A stretch of 64,000 nt of DNA from Udaeobacter sp025935755 (GCA_036278715.1 DASUKN010000033.1:1-64000); one strand, 5' to 3'; shown: positions 25,291-33,857, counted from the stretch's first letter. The notes: a model not told the origin generated them from the letters alone. Translations and numbers: made by a program.

Positions 25291-25550
25291 CTATTCAGGC
25301 GCAATCAGATCTTCGGCAGCGACGATTTGCCAATGGCCGTTGCGCAGCAACCACGTATCGGTCCAGACGAACCCGGTCATTCCGAGCGAAGTCGAGGAAT
25401 CCCGTGTCGCTACGGTTCAGCCGCTTCGCGGGATCCCTTCGACTTTGCTCAGGATGACCAGTGTACCTTCTTCCACCGGCCAAACCGGCGCCGCTCGCAG
25501 AGGTGTCGCCCGCCGCGCCCCGATTCCACTCACTGCCGTTCGCTATTAAG
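25291..25550 (-). pseudogene. Relic of a DUF4440/SnoaL-like gene split by a palindromic repeat
   Basis: Reading the minus strand, the last 26 codons before the stop at 25291 encode FVWTDTWLLRNGHWQIVAAE, a typical DUF4440/NTF2-like C-terminus. They are separated from an upstream fragment ending AGLAGGRRYT by the 85-bp repeat at 25375-25459. Removing the repeat restores one frame (RRYTGFVWTDTW). The fragment upstream of that (25460-25550) is too decayed to extend with confidence. So the gene was a small secreted or cytoplasmic NTF2-fold protein interrupted by repeat insertion. There is no intact gene in 25216-25664. Confidence 0.55.
25375..25459. repeat. Palindromic dispersed repeat (GTCAT family) inserted in a relic gene
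   Basis: The left half GGTCATTCCGAGCGAAGTCG and right half CGACTTTGCTCAGGATGACC are inverted, around a centre containing CCCGTGTCGCTACGG. At 85 bp its length is not a multiple of 3, so it shifts the host frame. Confidence 0.8.
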
Positions 25551-25664
25551 AATGTAGCGCTCTGTTTCTTTCTGAACTTCGGATCGGACCTTTCGTTTCG
25601 TGAAAGACGCTACGAAAGTTTTGTTGCTAACGGTTTCGGTGCTGAAACAAACTGCTTTTTTTTC

Positions 25665-26471
25665 ATGGAAAATTTCGTCTGTGTGCAATGCGGGACGCAG
25701 TTCGCTGAAACTGTGGAACCGCCGGCGCATTGTCCAATTTGCGAAGATGAACGGCAGTACGTGCGTCACAGTGGCCAGCAATGGACGACGCTTCAGCGGT
25801 TACAAGCTGATCGGCACAATCGCATTGAAGATGAAGCCGCGCGGCTCCTTGGAATCGGGACGGAACCTGAATTTGCGATAGGCCAACGCGCGTTACTTCT
25901 CCAATCGCCCGCCGGGAATCTGCTGTGGGACTGCATCACATTCCTTGACGATCAAACCACTGCTGAAATTCAGGCGCGCGGCGGTATACGGGCCATCGCC
26001 ATTTCGCATCCGCATTATTATTCCGCCATGGTGGAATGGGCGGAACGTTTCGATGCACAAATTTTTTTGCATGCGGCCGATCGCAAATGGGTGATGCGCA
26101 AGAATCGGCGGATCGAATTTTGGGAGGGAACCACACTTTCGCTCTGGGACGATCTGAGCTTGATCAATTCCGGTGGTCACTTTGAAGGCGGCGCCGTGTT
26201 ACACTGGCCAGCCGGTGCAAATGGCAAAGGAGCGTTACTCACTGGCGACATCATTCAAGTCGTGCAGGATCGCCGGTATGTCAGCTTCATGCGCAGTTAT
26301 CCGAATTTGATTCCGCTCGGACCGACCGCGATCGAGCGTATCCTCCAAAGCATCGAACCCTTTGGATTCGAGCAAATTTATGGCGCGTGGTGGAAAGCCA
26401 ACGTTCTCGCGGACGCAAAGGCTGCCGTTACCCGATCCGCCGAACGTTACCTGCGCTGGATCAGTCATTAG
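25665..26471 (+). CDS. Metallo-beta-lactamase-fold hydrolase with N-terminal zinc ribbon
   Basis: A 268-residue protein; ATG at 25665 is chosen because the sequence then begins with a rubredoxin/zinc-ribbon-like motif (CVQCGTQF...HCPICED), whereas the upstream open frame is repeat DNA. The rest is an atypical MBL-fold domain: GNLLWDCITFLDD, AIAISHPHYYSAMVEWAERF (where classic enzymes have THxHxDH), HAADRKW, SGGHFEGGAVLHWP and LLTGDIIQVV. The His/Asp pattern indicates a metal-binding hydrolase, but the HxHxDH motif is reduced to HPHYY. Substrate unknown. The stop codon is immediately followed by a MITE-like element. Confidence 0.75.
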   Translation: MENFVCVQCGTQFAETVEPPAHCPICEDERQYVRHSGQQWTTLQRLQADRHNRIEDEAARLLGIGTEPEFAIGQRALLLQSPAGNLLWDCITFLDDQTTAEIQARGGIRAIAISHPHYYSAMVEWAERFDAQIFLHAADRKWVMRKNRRIEFWEGTTLSLWDDLSLINSGGHFEGGAVLHWPAGANGKGALLTGDIIQVVQDRRYVSFMRSYPNLIPLGPTAIERILQSIEPFGFEQIYGAWWKANVLADAKAAVTRSAERYLRWISH

Positions 26472-26590
26472 TGGAAAAGCGAAGCGAGAACGCGGCGCAC
26501 TCCAAAGCACTTCGTGCGAAATTTACGCGCGGCCTTGTTTTATTTTGCGTCAGCTTTGCGAGTGCGATGCGTCGTCGCATCGCTTTCGCG
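26472..26590. repeat. MITE-like inverted-repeat element filling a convergent gap
   Basis: The left end (GGAAAAGCGAAGCGAGAACG...CACTCCAAAG) and the reverse complement of the right end (GCGAAAGCGATGCGACGACG...CACTCGCAAAG) match at about 27 of 35 positions. The 119-bp element exactly spans the gap between the stops of the MBL-fold gene and the sirtuin gene. A solo arm with near-identical sequence is at 29801-29834. It may also act as a bidirectional terminator. Confidence 0.65.
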
Positions 26591-26592
26591 TT

Positions 26593-27459
26593 TCATGTCT
26601 TCTCTGAACGAACCAGCCGGTTTACAATGCGCGGCAACGCGATCGCCGCTGCCTCGCGCACTAAGCGCGTCGCGAATCCTGAGAGTGCCGTTTCTTCAGG
26701 ATTCACTTCAATCAATTCACCATCCTGGCTGGCGCGGACAGCCCAATCGATGACATAACCGAACGTGGCAGTGGTTCCGGCAACGATCACGACTTCGCAA
26801 GCACCGCCATTCAGGAAATTTTCAACACGCGCCACTTCGTCCGACGGCAACTGTTCACCGAACCAAACGACGCCCGGCCGGAGTAATGCATCACATTCCG
26901 GACATCTTGGAACGCGGCGATCCCGCGACTGCGGGACCGCTTTGAAAGCGCGAACATGTTTGCGCACTCCATAACCGACAGGCTGCTCGTACGCCTCACT
27001 GGTGGGGCGAGCTCCCGCCAGCCCGTTCTGGTCGCGGACATCGTTTTTCCCGGCGTCGGAGAACTCCGCCCACCAATCCGCGTCGTCGCGGCGCTGCGTC
27101 CTCCATTCGCATCGCGAACAGCGCGTGACGAAAATGTTGCCGTGAATTTGCACCATCTTTTCCGCCGGTATTCCGCCGCGCGTATGCAGGTCGTCGACGT
27201 TCTGCGTAACGAGCAGGAACTCATTCGCGTGCTCGGCCAGCCGGGCGACTGCTTCGTGGGCGGCGTTCGGACGCGCACTGCGTATGCGCTGCTGTCGCTC
27301 GCGATACCATTCCCAAACTAACTCGGGGTCGCACGCGAACGCTTCCGGCGTCGCGAGTTTTGTCGGATCAACATTTCTCCAGTAACCATCCTTTCCACGA
27401 AAAGTCGGGATGCCGCTCTCAGCCGAAACACCTGCGCCGGTCAGAACGAGGATGCGCAT
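26593..27459 (-). CDS. Sir2 family NAD-dependent protein deacylase with an insertion in the zinc module
   Basis: A 288-residue sirtuin. Motifs: GAGVSAESGIPTFRG (NAD binding, residues 8-22), TQNVDDLHTRGG near residue 84, catalytic HGN (VQIHGN) near residue 105, zinc cysteines CSRCEW and CPECDA, then PGVVWFGEQLP and GTTATF. Normal sirtuins have about 15-25 residues between the two CxxC pairs. Here there are about 66, including a Gly/Arg-rich tract (GLAGARPTSEAYEQPVGYG) that looks like translated repeat DNA. All catalytic residues remain, so activity is plausible. It removes acyl groups from lysines with NAD consumption in the cytoplasm. It ends 2 bases from the MITE-like element. Confidence 0.9.
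   Translation of the reverse strand: MRILVLTGAGVSAESGIPTFRGKDGYWRNVDPTKLATPEAFACDPELVWEWYRERQQRIRSARPNAAHEAVARLAEHANEFLLVTQNVDDLHTRGGIPAEKMVQIHGNIFVTRCSRCEWRTQRRDDADWWAEFSDAGKNDVRDQNGLAGARPTSEAYEQPVGYGVRKHVRAFKAVPQSRDRRVPRCPECDALLRPGVVWFGEQLPSDEVARVENFLNGGACEVVIVAGTTATFGYVIDWAVRASQDGELIEVNPEETALSGFATRLVREAAAIALPRIVNRLVRSEKT
26915..27022. repeat. Probable repeat-derived insertion inside the sirtuin coding sequence
   Basis: The stretch contains hairpins TCCCGC-GACT-GCGGGA and CGCTTT-GA-AAGCG, and it encodes the extra residues in the zinc module in frame. Boundaries are approximate, set by where sirtuin homology stops. I see no second copy in the window, so its repeat status is inferred from the palindromes. 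Confidence 0.45.
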
Positions 27460-27565
27460 AAATTAAATTCAGGAAGAAACGGCGATTTGAAAATCTTCAT
27501 TTCAGAGCGCCTTTGGTAACACAGTTAGTATTGCCAGCTCCCGCTCAAGTTGTCAGATTCGCGCG

Positions 27566-28810
27566 ATGAGTAAGAGCACAACAGAGATCCAATCGGGCGC
27601 TGCGCGCTATATTGAGCCGGAACTCCGAGAACTTTTCAGCGAAGTTGTCGAACGCGATCCAAGCGAAGCAGTCAAGATGCTCGAGCCGTATCCGGATGGA
27701 TTCATCGTTAAAATGCTCGGGCTGCTTAATCCCGCGGCGGCGATGAAGATCTTGCAACGATTCGATTTATCGCGACGCGAGACCATTCTGGCCACGGCTT
27801 CTTCCGAAACAACGCAGCAATGGATGCGTAATCAAACCTATCCGGAACGCACCGTCGGCAGACTCATGCAGCCGCCGCTCGCAGTTTTTCGACCGACCAC
27901 GACTGTAGCCGACGCTACGGAGCAAATTCGGCGGCTGGCCGGAAAAGCGATTATCACATATGCATTTGTGACCGACCAGGCCGACAAACTTCTTGGCGTG
28001 GTAGTCATGCGCGACATGCTGCTGGCACAACAAACGCAACACCTCGACGAAATCATGCTCAAGGATCCGTTCTTTCTGACGCCCGATATGTCGTTGACCG
28101 ACGCGATGCGGGCGGTCTTGATCCGCCACTATCCGGTTTATCCAGTCTGCGAAAAATCCGGGTTACTAATCGGCCTGGTGCGCGGTCAGATGCTTTTCGA
28201 AGCGCAGGCCGTCGAGTTAAGTGCGCAGCCAGGCGAAATGGTTGGTGTGGAAAACGAGGAACGGCTTACAACGCCGTGGTCGCGGAGTTTAAGATTTCGC
28301 CATCCGTGGCTGCAGGTAAATCTGGTTTGCGGACTGCTTGCTGCCGTCGTCGTTGGATTGTTCGAGCACACAATCGATCGGATCATTGCGCTGGCGGTGT
28401 TTCTGCCTGTGCTCATTGGCCAGGCTGCGAACACCGGGGTGCAGGCACTCGCGGTCTGTTTGCGTGGCATCACCCTGGGTGACCTGAGACCCGGGAAAGA
28501 ACGTCTGCTTCTGGTGAAAGAAGCTTTGTTAGGCACATTTAACGGCGCGATGACCGGGCTCACAGGAGGCATCGCAATGTTTGTTTTTGCGAAGATGGTG
28601 AAAAGTCCTCAGGCCCTGATGCTCAGCTTCGTGGTGTTCCTTGCGATCACCATCAGTTGTTGTTTTAGCGGCGTAGCCGGCGCGATGGTTCCGTTGATAA
28701 TGAAAAAATTAGGAGCTGATCCCGCAATGGCTTCCAGTATCGTTGTCACCACTTTCACCGACGTCGGTTGTCTGGTGGTTTTCCTCGGGCTGGCTGCTGT
28801 AATGATCTAG
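27566..28810 (+). CDS. MgtE-type magnesium transporter
   Basis: A 414-residue protein. It has an MgtE N-terminal superhelical domain (residues about 15-100, with AVKMLEPYPDGFIVKMLG and NPAAAMKILQRF), a CBS pair (about 105-225, with FRPTTTVADATEQIRRLA and TPDMSLTDAMRAVLIRHYP), and a five-helix MgtE channel domain (about 250-414). The channel signature is PVLIGQAANTGVQALAV, equivalent to P-x-x-x-G-x-x-x-N-x-G-x-Q, where the Mg selectivity site lies. Cytoplasmic N and CBS domains sense Mg2+ and close the pore. It is somewhat shorter than the classical 450-residue MgtE. It stands alone, and no riboswitch-like leader was recognised in the 106-bp gap upstream. Confidence 0.9.
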   Translation: MSKSTTEIQSGAARYIEPELRELFSEVVERDPSEAVKMLEPYPDGFIVKMLGLLNPAAAMKILQRFDLSRRETILATASSETTQQWMRNQTYPERTVGRLMQPPLAVFRPTTTVADATEQIRRLAGKAIITYAFVTDQADKLLGVVVMRDMLLAQQTQHLDEIMLKDPFFLTPDMSLTDAMRAVLIRHYPVYPVCEKSGLLIGLVRGQMLFEAQAVELSAQPGEMVGVENEERLTTPWSRSLRFRHPWLQVNLVCGLLAAVVVGLFEHTIDRIIALAVFLPVLIGQAANTGVQALAVCLRGITLGDLRPGKERLLLVKEALLGTFNGAMTGLTGGIAMFVFAKMVKSPQALMLSFVVFLAITISCCFSGVAGAMVPLIMKKLGADPAMASSIVVTTFTDVGCLVVFLGLAAVMI

Positions 28811-29023
28811 GACGCATCTCATAAATAGGAAATGGATGCGCTAAGTTCCGGCGGAGGGCCGGCAAGGGGCGACGAAGAAGCATACCCAATGGGCTCTGTG
28901 ACTGAGGAGCAACGCCGCCAGCCACCGGTCAGAGCTTAGCCCGAGATGGGTTCCAAGCCGGTCAAGCAGCGGATAACAAAAAGATAGCCTTACCGGTCGC
29001 GCTGCGTTATCAATCCCGCCACT

Positions 29024-29440
29024 ATGAAACAAAAAGTCTTGATCCTGATTGTTCTTACGGCTTTCGCCTGGTCTCCGGTTTTTAGCGCACCAGACACTCC
29101 GGAAACGCGGCGCAAAGAAGCCGAACGTTATTTACAGGTTAGCCCGCCAAAAGCGTTGTTCGAGGACATGGCTGATAAAATGGCTGCGAATCTTCCAGCC
29201 GACCAACGTGATCAATTTAAGAAACTGATGACGACGCAGGTGGACATTGCTGCGTTATCCAAAGCGATGACAGATGCGATGGTAAAAAATTTCACAACTG
29301 AAGAGTTAAAAGCGCTGGCCGATTTTTACGGCTCGCCTGTCGGGAAATCGGCGATGCAAAAATTCGGCGCCTACATGGCAGACATCATGCCGGTGGTCCA
29401 GGCTGAGATCATGAAAGCCGCCGCGAAGATGAACCATTGA
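29024..29440 (+). CDS. DUF2059 secreted protein
   Basis: A 138-residue protein with a clear signal peptide (VLILIVLTAFAWSPVFSAPD). The DUF2059 core follows: ADKMAANLPADQRDQFKKLM, AALSKAMTDAMVKNFTTEEL and ALADFYGSPVGKSAMQKF, where FYxSPxGKxxxxK is the family hallmark. It is helical and periplasmic, with no known activity. The 213 bases upstream contain palindromic filler (CCGGCGGAGGGCCGG) and no gene. Confidence 0.88.
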   Translation: MKQKVLILIVLTAFAWSPVFSAPDTPETRRKEAERYLQVSPPKALFEDMADKMAANLPADQRDQFKKLMTTQVDIAALSKAMTDAMVKNFTTEELKALADFYGSPVGKSAMQKFGAYMADIMPVVQAEIMKAAAKMNH

Positions 29441-29987
29441 GTTCAAAAGCGGCAGACCGGAACGGTAGCCATGGCATTGCGACCAACCTACCCTTATAAA
29501 CGAGGTCGACTAACGCGGTTCTGAAAGGATCGTCAAACGTCAGGGTTTTCGCCCGGGCGGACACTCGCGATCGCGAAACCGTACGCGATTTCGATTCAGT
29601 ATTCTGCGAAACCAATACCGATGTTACGATGAGCAACGCGAGCAAAGAGGTCGTCACATCGGGAGAGCTGCGGAGCCTTTTTGTTCATGGGGGATTTCCA
29701 CGGGAGGTAATTTCCGATTGCAATCGAAATCACGCCAAAGTGTCAACGAAATCTTTCGTGCTGCGAGGAGTTGTGTCGGGTCACAAACACTGAAACCGCT
29801 GGAAAAGCGATGCGAGGACGCATCGTACTCGCAATTCCGAAAGGCTCCGCGAGCGCAGCGGTTCGCGCGAAAGCTAAACTTACCTCGCATTGAGCCTGGG
29901 GACTGCACGTTATGACGCGATAGTGTCGAGACGCACCCGTGCTCGGCGGGCGAGATGCCTATCGGCGCCGTACGCAGGGTGCCTGTG
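29441..29987. other. 547-bp convergent gap without a convincing gene; one solo repeat arm
   Basis: Between DUF2059 and the M2 peptidase. It contains GGAAAAGCGATGCGAGGACG...ACTCGCAA (29801-29834), which matches the right arm of the MITE-like element at 26564-26590 in about 28 of 30 positions. A minus-strand GTG frame at 29657-29409 begins with a hydrophobic stretch (SLLALLIVTSVLVSQ). It has no recognisable domain and overlaps the DUF2059 stop, so I do not call it. Confidence 0.5.
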
Positions 29988-31784
29988 CTACTCCCAGCCG
30001 ATCTGGCGGCCTTTGTTTTGTTGCTCAAGCCAAGTCATGAGCGGCTTGAAGTAATCCATCATGGCGCGAGTGGAGATGTCTTCGCCGGTCGCTTCTTTTA
30101 GCACTTTGCGCCAATCTTCGGTGCCGCCCTTTTTTAGAATGTTGTTAAGCCATATGCCCACTTCTTTGTTATCGGCATAGTTACAGGATTGCGGCGGCTG
30201 ATGCAGAATTTTGCGGGCTATGTAGTCGTGCAGCTGAAACTTAAATACAGTCGCGAACGCGTAGTTGTAATAATACGCCGGCGTATCGTTGATGTGCGTC
30301 TTCGTGGCAGCGTCACAAAACTGTTCGCCACGCGGCTCCGGTGCTTCGATGCCTTGGAAATCGTTAACGTATTTCCACCAGCGCGCATTCCATTGGTCCG
30401 GCGGCAAATTGTGCGCGTAAATGTCCGCTTCCCAATGCGGCATGGTCCCGCAGGAAAAATAAATGAACGGCAGGGAGCGGGCCAGTGCATCGTCCAGAAG
30501 GAATGCGGTTTTATCGGCGTTAAATTCATGCGGTAAAATCCCGCGCGTTTGCAAATAAGGCACCTGACTCGACGCGAGCGCGATCAATTCACCGATGCCT
30601 TCGTGAAATCCAGGCGCCGCTCCGAGCCGCAACAGGTATGGAACCTCCGGACGCGAGTAAGCTTGGAAATAATGGCCGTGACCAAGCTCATGGTGTGCAG
30701 TGAAAAACCATCGCGAATTCGGCTCGATGCTTTGTAACGACCGAATGTCGTTCTCAAGATCGATATGGAAGCAGAAGGCGTGCGTGTTTTTCTTCCGCTT
30801 GGAATCAGGTGGAACGGGATATAAATCCGATTTTTCCCAGAAACTTTGCGGCAACGGAGGAAAACCGAGACCGGTATAAAATTGTTCGGCGGTCCTGATG
30901 GTCCAATCTGATTTTCGGCCTTCGAAGTACTTGTCGATGTTCGCAGCTTCAACCAGGCCCGGCCATTCCTGTGCCCAACGATTGTTGATCCAGTGTGCAG
31001 GAATTTTCTTCGGCACCGGCTGATGAAATTTTTCTGCGAGCTTGTATTTCGCCCATGTATGCAATTGCAAATAGAGCGGGCGCAAGGTGGCCATCCAATC
31101 GTCAAGCATCTTGAGCATCTCGTCGGTCGTCATTCCGTAGGCAGCGACCTGGAGCGAAAAGTAATCCGGGTACTTCATCTCTTTGGCGACACCGTTTCGC
31201 AGGTCGCGCAATGTGACGAGATTTGGTTTTAGTACCGGCCCGATTTCCTTCGACGCTTCCCAAATCCCTTTGCGCTCGGCCAGATCGACGCTCTTCTCGA
31301 GTTTATTGTCGATTTCATTAGCCGTGATTTTCAGGCCGTTAAATTTGTATTCGAAGCCGTTCATCAGCGATGCCTGTTTCGTCTCGGCGGCGACGCGTTT
31401 ACCGACCAGCTCAGGATTTGTCATTGGTCCCTCAGCTGCATTCAACAGCAGCTGTTTCAATTGGCGTACGGTGAGCTCGCTAAGTTCCTTTTGATGCGTC
31501 AGCAGTTCGCGCGCTTCATTGATGATCGCCGGATTTCCATTGAATGCAGCGTACGCTTTGCCGGTAGCCTCGGCCGCTGCATCGTGCTCCGGTGTTACGT
31601 CGGTCATCGCATTCCATTGCGCTTCGCTGTTTACTCGATAAACAGCCTGATACCCGGCATTCGCCAGCGCAAGAAAACGATCCGCGCGTTCCTGAATGGA
31701 GCAGGCTCCGAACGTTGCACCTCCAAATACGAGAAAGCCTAGAGAGCAGAGAAAGATGAAGCGGAAGATTGGGTCGCGATGCAT
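29988..31784 (-). CDS. M2 family zinc peptidyl-dipeptidase (ACE-like), secreted
   Basis: A 598-residue protein with an N-terminal signal (IFRFIFLCSLGFLVFGGATFG, then a Cys). The zinc site is HHELGHGHYFQAYS near residue 367 (HExxH), and the third ligand lies in GFHEGIGELIALAS about 25 residues later, as in angiotensin-converting-enzyme-type M2 peptidases. Other M2 landmarks are DLENDIRSLQSIEPNSRWFF and PYLQTRGILPHEF, and RTWIN-like loops near the C-terminus. It would release C-terminal dipeptides in the periplasm. Length is normal for bacterial M2 enzymes. It is a single gene. Confidence 0.92.
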   Translation of the reverse strand: MHRDPIFRFIFLCSLGFLVFGGATFGACSIQERADRFLALANAGYQAVYRVNSEAQWNAMTDVTPEHDAAAEATGKAYAAFNGNPAIINEARELLTHQKELSELTVRQLKQLLLNAAEGPMTNPELVGKRVAAETKQASLMNGFEYKFNGLKITANEIDNKLEKSVDLAERKGIWEASKEIGPVLKPNLVTLRDLRNGVAKEMKYPDYFSLQVAAYGMTTDEMLKMLDDWMATLRPLYLQLHTWAKYKLAEKFHQPVPKKIPAHWINNRWAQEWPGLVEAANIDKYFEGRKSDWTIRTAEQFYTGLGFPPLPQSFWEKSDLYPVPPDSKRKKNTHAFCFHIDLENDIRSLQSIEPNSRWFFTAHHELGHGHYFQAYSRPEVPYLLRLGAAPGFHEGIGELIALASSQVPYLQTRGILPHEFNADKTAFLLDDALARSLPFIYFSCGTMPHWEADIYAHNLPPDQWNARWWKYVNDFQGIEAPEPRGEQFCDAATKTHINDTPAYYYNYAFATVFKFQLHDYIARKILHQPPQSCNYADNKEVGIWLNNILKKGGTEDWRKVLKEATGEDISTRAMMDYFKPLMTWLEQQNKGRQIGWE

Positions 31785-31874
31785 GATTTCAACAGTATTT
31801 CAATGTTCGCTCACATACGTGATCAAACATCGCAAAGCTAGTCATATCCCTCCCATTGTGAAGTGACTTACCGC

Positions 31875-32420
31875 CTACTTCACGATGATGCTGCCCTTCA
31901 TGTCTCGATGAAATGTGCAGTAGTACCGAAATGTACCGGGATGATTAAATGTGTGGCTCCAGGTGGCTCCAACCTCGATTGCACCGGAATTGAGTTCACC
32001 TCCGCTATTTGATGTAACAGTGTGCGGAGTTAAATCGCTGTTTACCCATTCGACAGTTTGGCCCGTCGCGATCTGAATTGTACCGGAAGAATACTTCAAT
32101 GATTCGATATTTATTTTTACAACTGCAGTCGAGACACTCGTTGCGGGTTGAGCAGAAGGTGCGACCGCGCCAGCGGTAGATTGGCGAACTTCCTTTGGGG
32201 GCGGTTCATTGCGGAATTCTCGATGCCGTATTCGCCCTCCGGCATACGCGATGTAGCCGCCGGCACCAGGCGTGATCGCTCCGAGTACCAGAACCGTAAC
32301 CCCGAGCCATGTCGATGATCTCGGCCACTTCACCGGCGCGATGAGAGCTATCGCGCTCAAAATTGCTACCCCGCAAAAAAGCCAAATCAAATCCTCGGCG
32401 CGTTCTTTGTTCGACTCCAC
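31875..32420 (-). CDS. Membrane-anchored cupredoxin-domain protein
   Basis: About 181 residues from GTG at 32420; the frame is open to 32471, but those codons lie in a dispersed repeat, so the internal start is preferred. Two hydrophobic helices (LIWLFCGVAILSAIALIA and WLGVTVLVLGAITPGAGGYI) are followed by a linker and a C-terminal plastocyanin-like domain. Type I copper ligands are visible: His in DLTPHTVTS, then Cys, His and Met in YYCTFHRDMKG. It probably carries electrons or copper on the periplasmic face. No adjacent oxidase or reductase partner is seen. Confidence 0.83.
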   Translation of the reverse strand: MESNKERAEDLIWLFCGVAILSAIALIAPVKWPRSSTWLGVTVLVLGAITPGAGGYIAYAGGRIRHREFRNEPPPKEVRQSTAGAVAPSAQPATSVSTAVVKINIESLKYSSGTIQIATGQTVEWVNSDLTPHTVTSNSGGELNSGAIEVGATWSHTFNHPGTFRYYCTFHRDMKGSIIVK

Positions 32421-32435
32421 CCTTTTGCGTGTTTT

Positions 32436-32522
32436 GCGAGGTCCCTCGCTTCGCTGGGGATGACTGCGCAACTATGAACGACGAAATTTCTGTCATCCTG
32501 AGCGAAGCGAAGGACCTCACGA
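32436..32522. repeat. Palindromic dispersed repeat (GTCAT family)
   Basis: GGTCCCTCGCTTCGCTGGGG and TGTCATCCTGAGCGAAGCG halves face each other around a 30-bp centre, directly upstream of the cupredoxin gene. It may contain or displace that gene's promoter. Confidence 0.75.
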
Positions 32523-32651
32523 ATTAGAATGAAGGCATTCTCCGCTTATCAAAGCCGCGTGGTTCTCTACACTGGCGTAAACAAGCAGTTTAACGCGACG
32601 AATCTGTTTATTCGGGTCCTTTTGTGTGTTTTGCGGGCTGAGGCGTGAGCT

Positions 32652-32909
32652 TCAGCTCTTCGCGAGGTCAGTAGCCTGCTTGTTCACTGAGGTACGATCA
32701 CGAACCATGAGCTCGGCGAACTCTTTCACTTTAGAGTTCGACGATTTTTCTGCTGCCAGTTTCCCGGCCGCAATATCGACGTTCTCTGCTGTTACTACGA
32801 TCATCGCGATCTGCGGATCGGCTGGTGCGTTTGCCGCGCTGGTTTGTGCTGGCGCCAAAACGCACGCAGCAACCACGGCTGCTGAACTTATTAGGAGTGA
32901 TTTTAGCAT
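32652..32909 (-). pseudogene. Truncated DUF4142 gene
   Basis: An 85-codon frame with a signal peptide (LLISSAAVVAACVLAPAQTSA) and the first third of a DUF4142 domain (DPQIAMIVVTAENVDIAAGK, VKEFAELMVRDRTSVNKQAT), then a stop after TDLAKS. Full DUF4142 proteins have about 170 residues. In another frame just past the break the sequence continues EELKLTPQPAK, similar to the expected LKxTPE continuation, then stops. So a frameshift plus deletion is likely. The intact paralogue is at 769-1287. A short, stable peptide cannot be excluded. Confidence 0.6.
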
Positions 32910-33081
32910 GGACTGTTCTCCTGGTTCTTCGTTTCGTTAAGCGCCTGCCCGTTGCTGAGCGTGTCCCGGCAACAAGCGCATGTGAGGTCATATTTTATCC
33001 CTTCCGAAACCAACTCTGCGCGTGAGGATAATGAGCGGAGATGGCAACTCCGCTGTTCAGTTATCGACGTATCCGGCAGCG

Positions 33082-33645
33082 CTAGGTCAACTTGCGATAA
33101 ACGGCATCAGGCAGCGGGTGTTTATAGGCGAGCCACAAAAACACAAAGCCCACAATCGGCATCAATATGTCGATAGGGAGGACCAGCCCCACGTTTCCGG
33201 GCGCAAAATTGTGCGCCACGATCATTTGATAAATATGACCGCCGGCTGCGCCCAATGAGAAACACCACGGCGGAATCAACGTCGCAAAGCGGAAAGGCAA
33301 AATTGCTTTGAATGCGAGGATTCCTGCAATTCCAACGCCCAGGCTTGCGAATCCGACCTCTGCTTGAAAAGGACTGTTTTCCCAGCCGATAAACTTTGCC
33401 GCCACATCCCCGAAGAAAACGTGAAAGATGAAGTTAATTAGATTGTTTATTCCAATTGCGAAAAGCAGGTGGTACGAAAGCAACGCTTCGGCTACTTCGC
33501 TGATTCGCAGCGGTTTTGGTTTCTTGAGGAGCGATATTCCCGCGGCAATCAGGCCGATGATAAAAAACGTCACGAAATAATTGCCCACCAGAAAAACCAA
33601 CACCGAAGGAATTTTCGACTCATCCATGTGAGTGATGCTAACCAT
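33082..33645 (-). CDS. Multi-pass membrane protein (DUF6790-like)
   Basis: A 187-residue protein; Met7 (MDESKIPSVLVFLVG) is an alternative start. About five hydrophobic helices: VLVFLVGNYFVTFFIIGLIA, YHLLFAIGINNLINFIFHVF, ASLGVGIAGILAFKAILPF, a short segment LIPPWCFSLGAAGGHIYQM, and LPIDILMPIVGFVFLWLAY. The FGDVAAKFIGWENSPFQAEVG loop and NFAPGNVG resemble DUF6790 (inner-membrane proteins of unknown function). The gap to the truncated DUF4142 gene (32910-33081) shows no gene. Confidence 0.7.
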   Translation of the reverse strand: MVSITHMDESKIPSVLVFLVGNYFVTFFIIGLIAAGISLLKKPKPLRISEVAEALLSYHLLFAIGINNLINFIFHVFFGDVAAKFIGWENSPFQAEVGFASLGVGIAGILAFKAILPFRFATLIPPWCFSLGAAGGHIYQMIVAHNFAPGNVGLVLPIDILMPIVGFVFLWLAYKHPLPDAVYRKLT

Positions 33646-33751
33646 TCGACGCCGAGTTTGTGAAGCGAGGATCTACATGGGCGTTTCATTTCGACTCGTT
33701 GGTCGAGTGTCATGTTGGCCGATTATTTCCGTGGATCTGCCAGAGTCGTGC

Positions 33752-33805
33752 ACCTCTCCCCTTGGAGAGGGAGGAGGATTGAGGTGAGGGGTTGGCGCTC
33801 AAAGG
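33752..33805. repeat. Repeat with CCTCTCCCCTT...GGATTGAGGTGAGGGG words
   Basis: Shares CCTCTCCCCTT and GGATTGAGGTGAGGGG with the unit at 36906-37005. The hairpin CTCTCCCCTTGGAGAG is nested inside. It is a second family of small dispersed palindromes. The surrounding gap (33646-33857) has no gene. Confidence 0.65.
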
Positions 33806-33857
33806 GGCGAGGCGACCCTAGCGGATCGTAAATGGACAAGCGACCAGCAATACCGGC

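Noticed and set aside
28811..29023. Palindromic filler upstream of DUF2059, considered as an IS end
   Set aside because: No transposase, no paired terminal repeat and no duplication of target bases are visible.
29409..29657. Minus-strand GTG frame with a hydrophobic N-terminus
   Set aside because: It overlaps the DUF2059 stop, has no recognisable domain and no clear SD.
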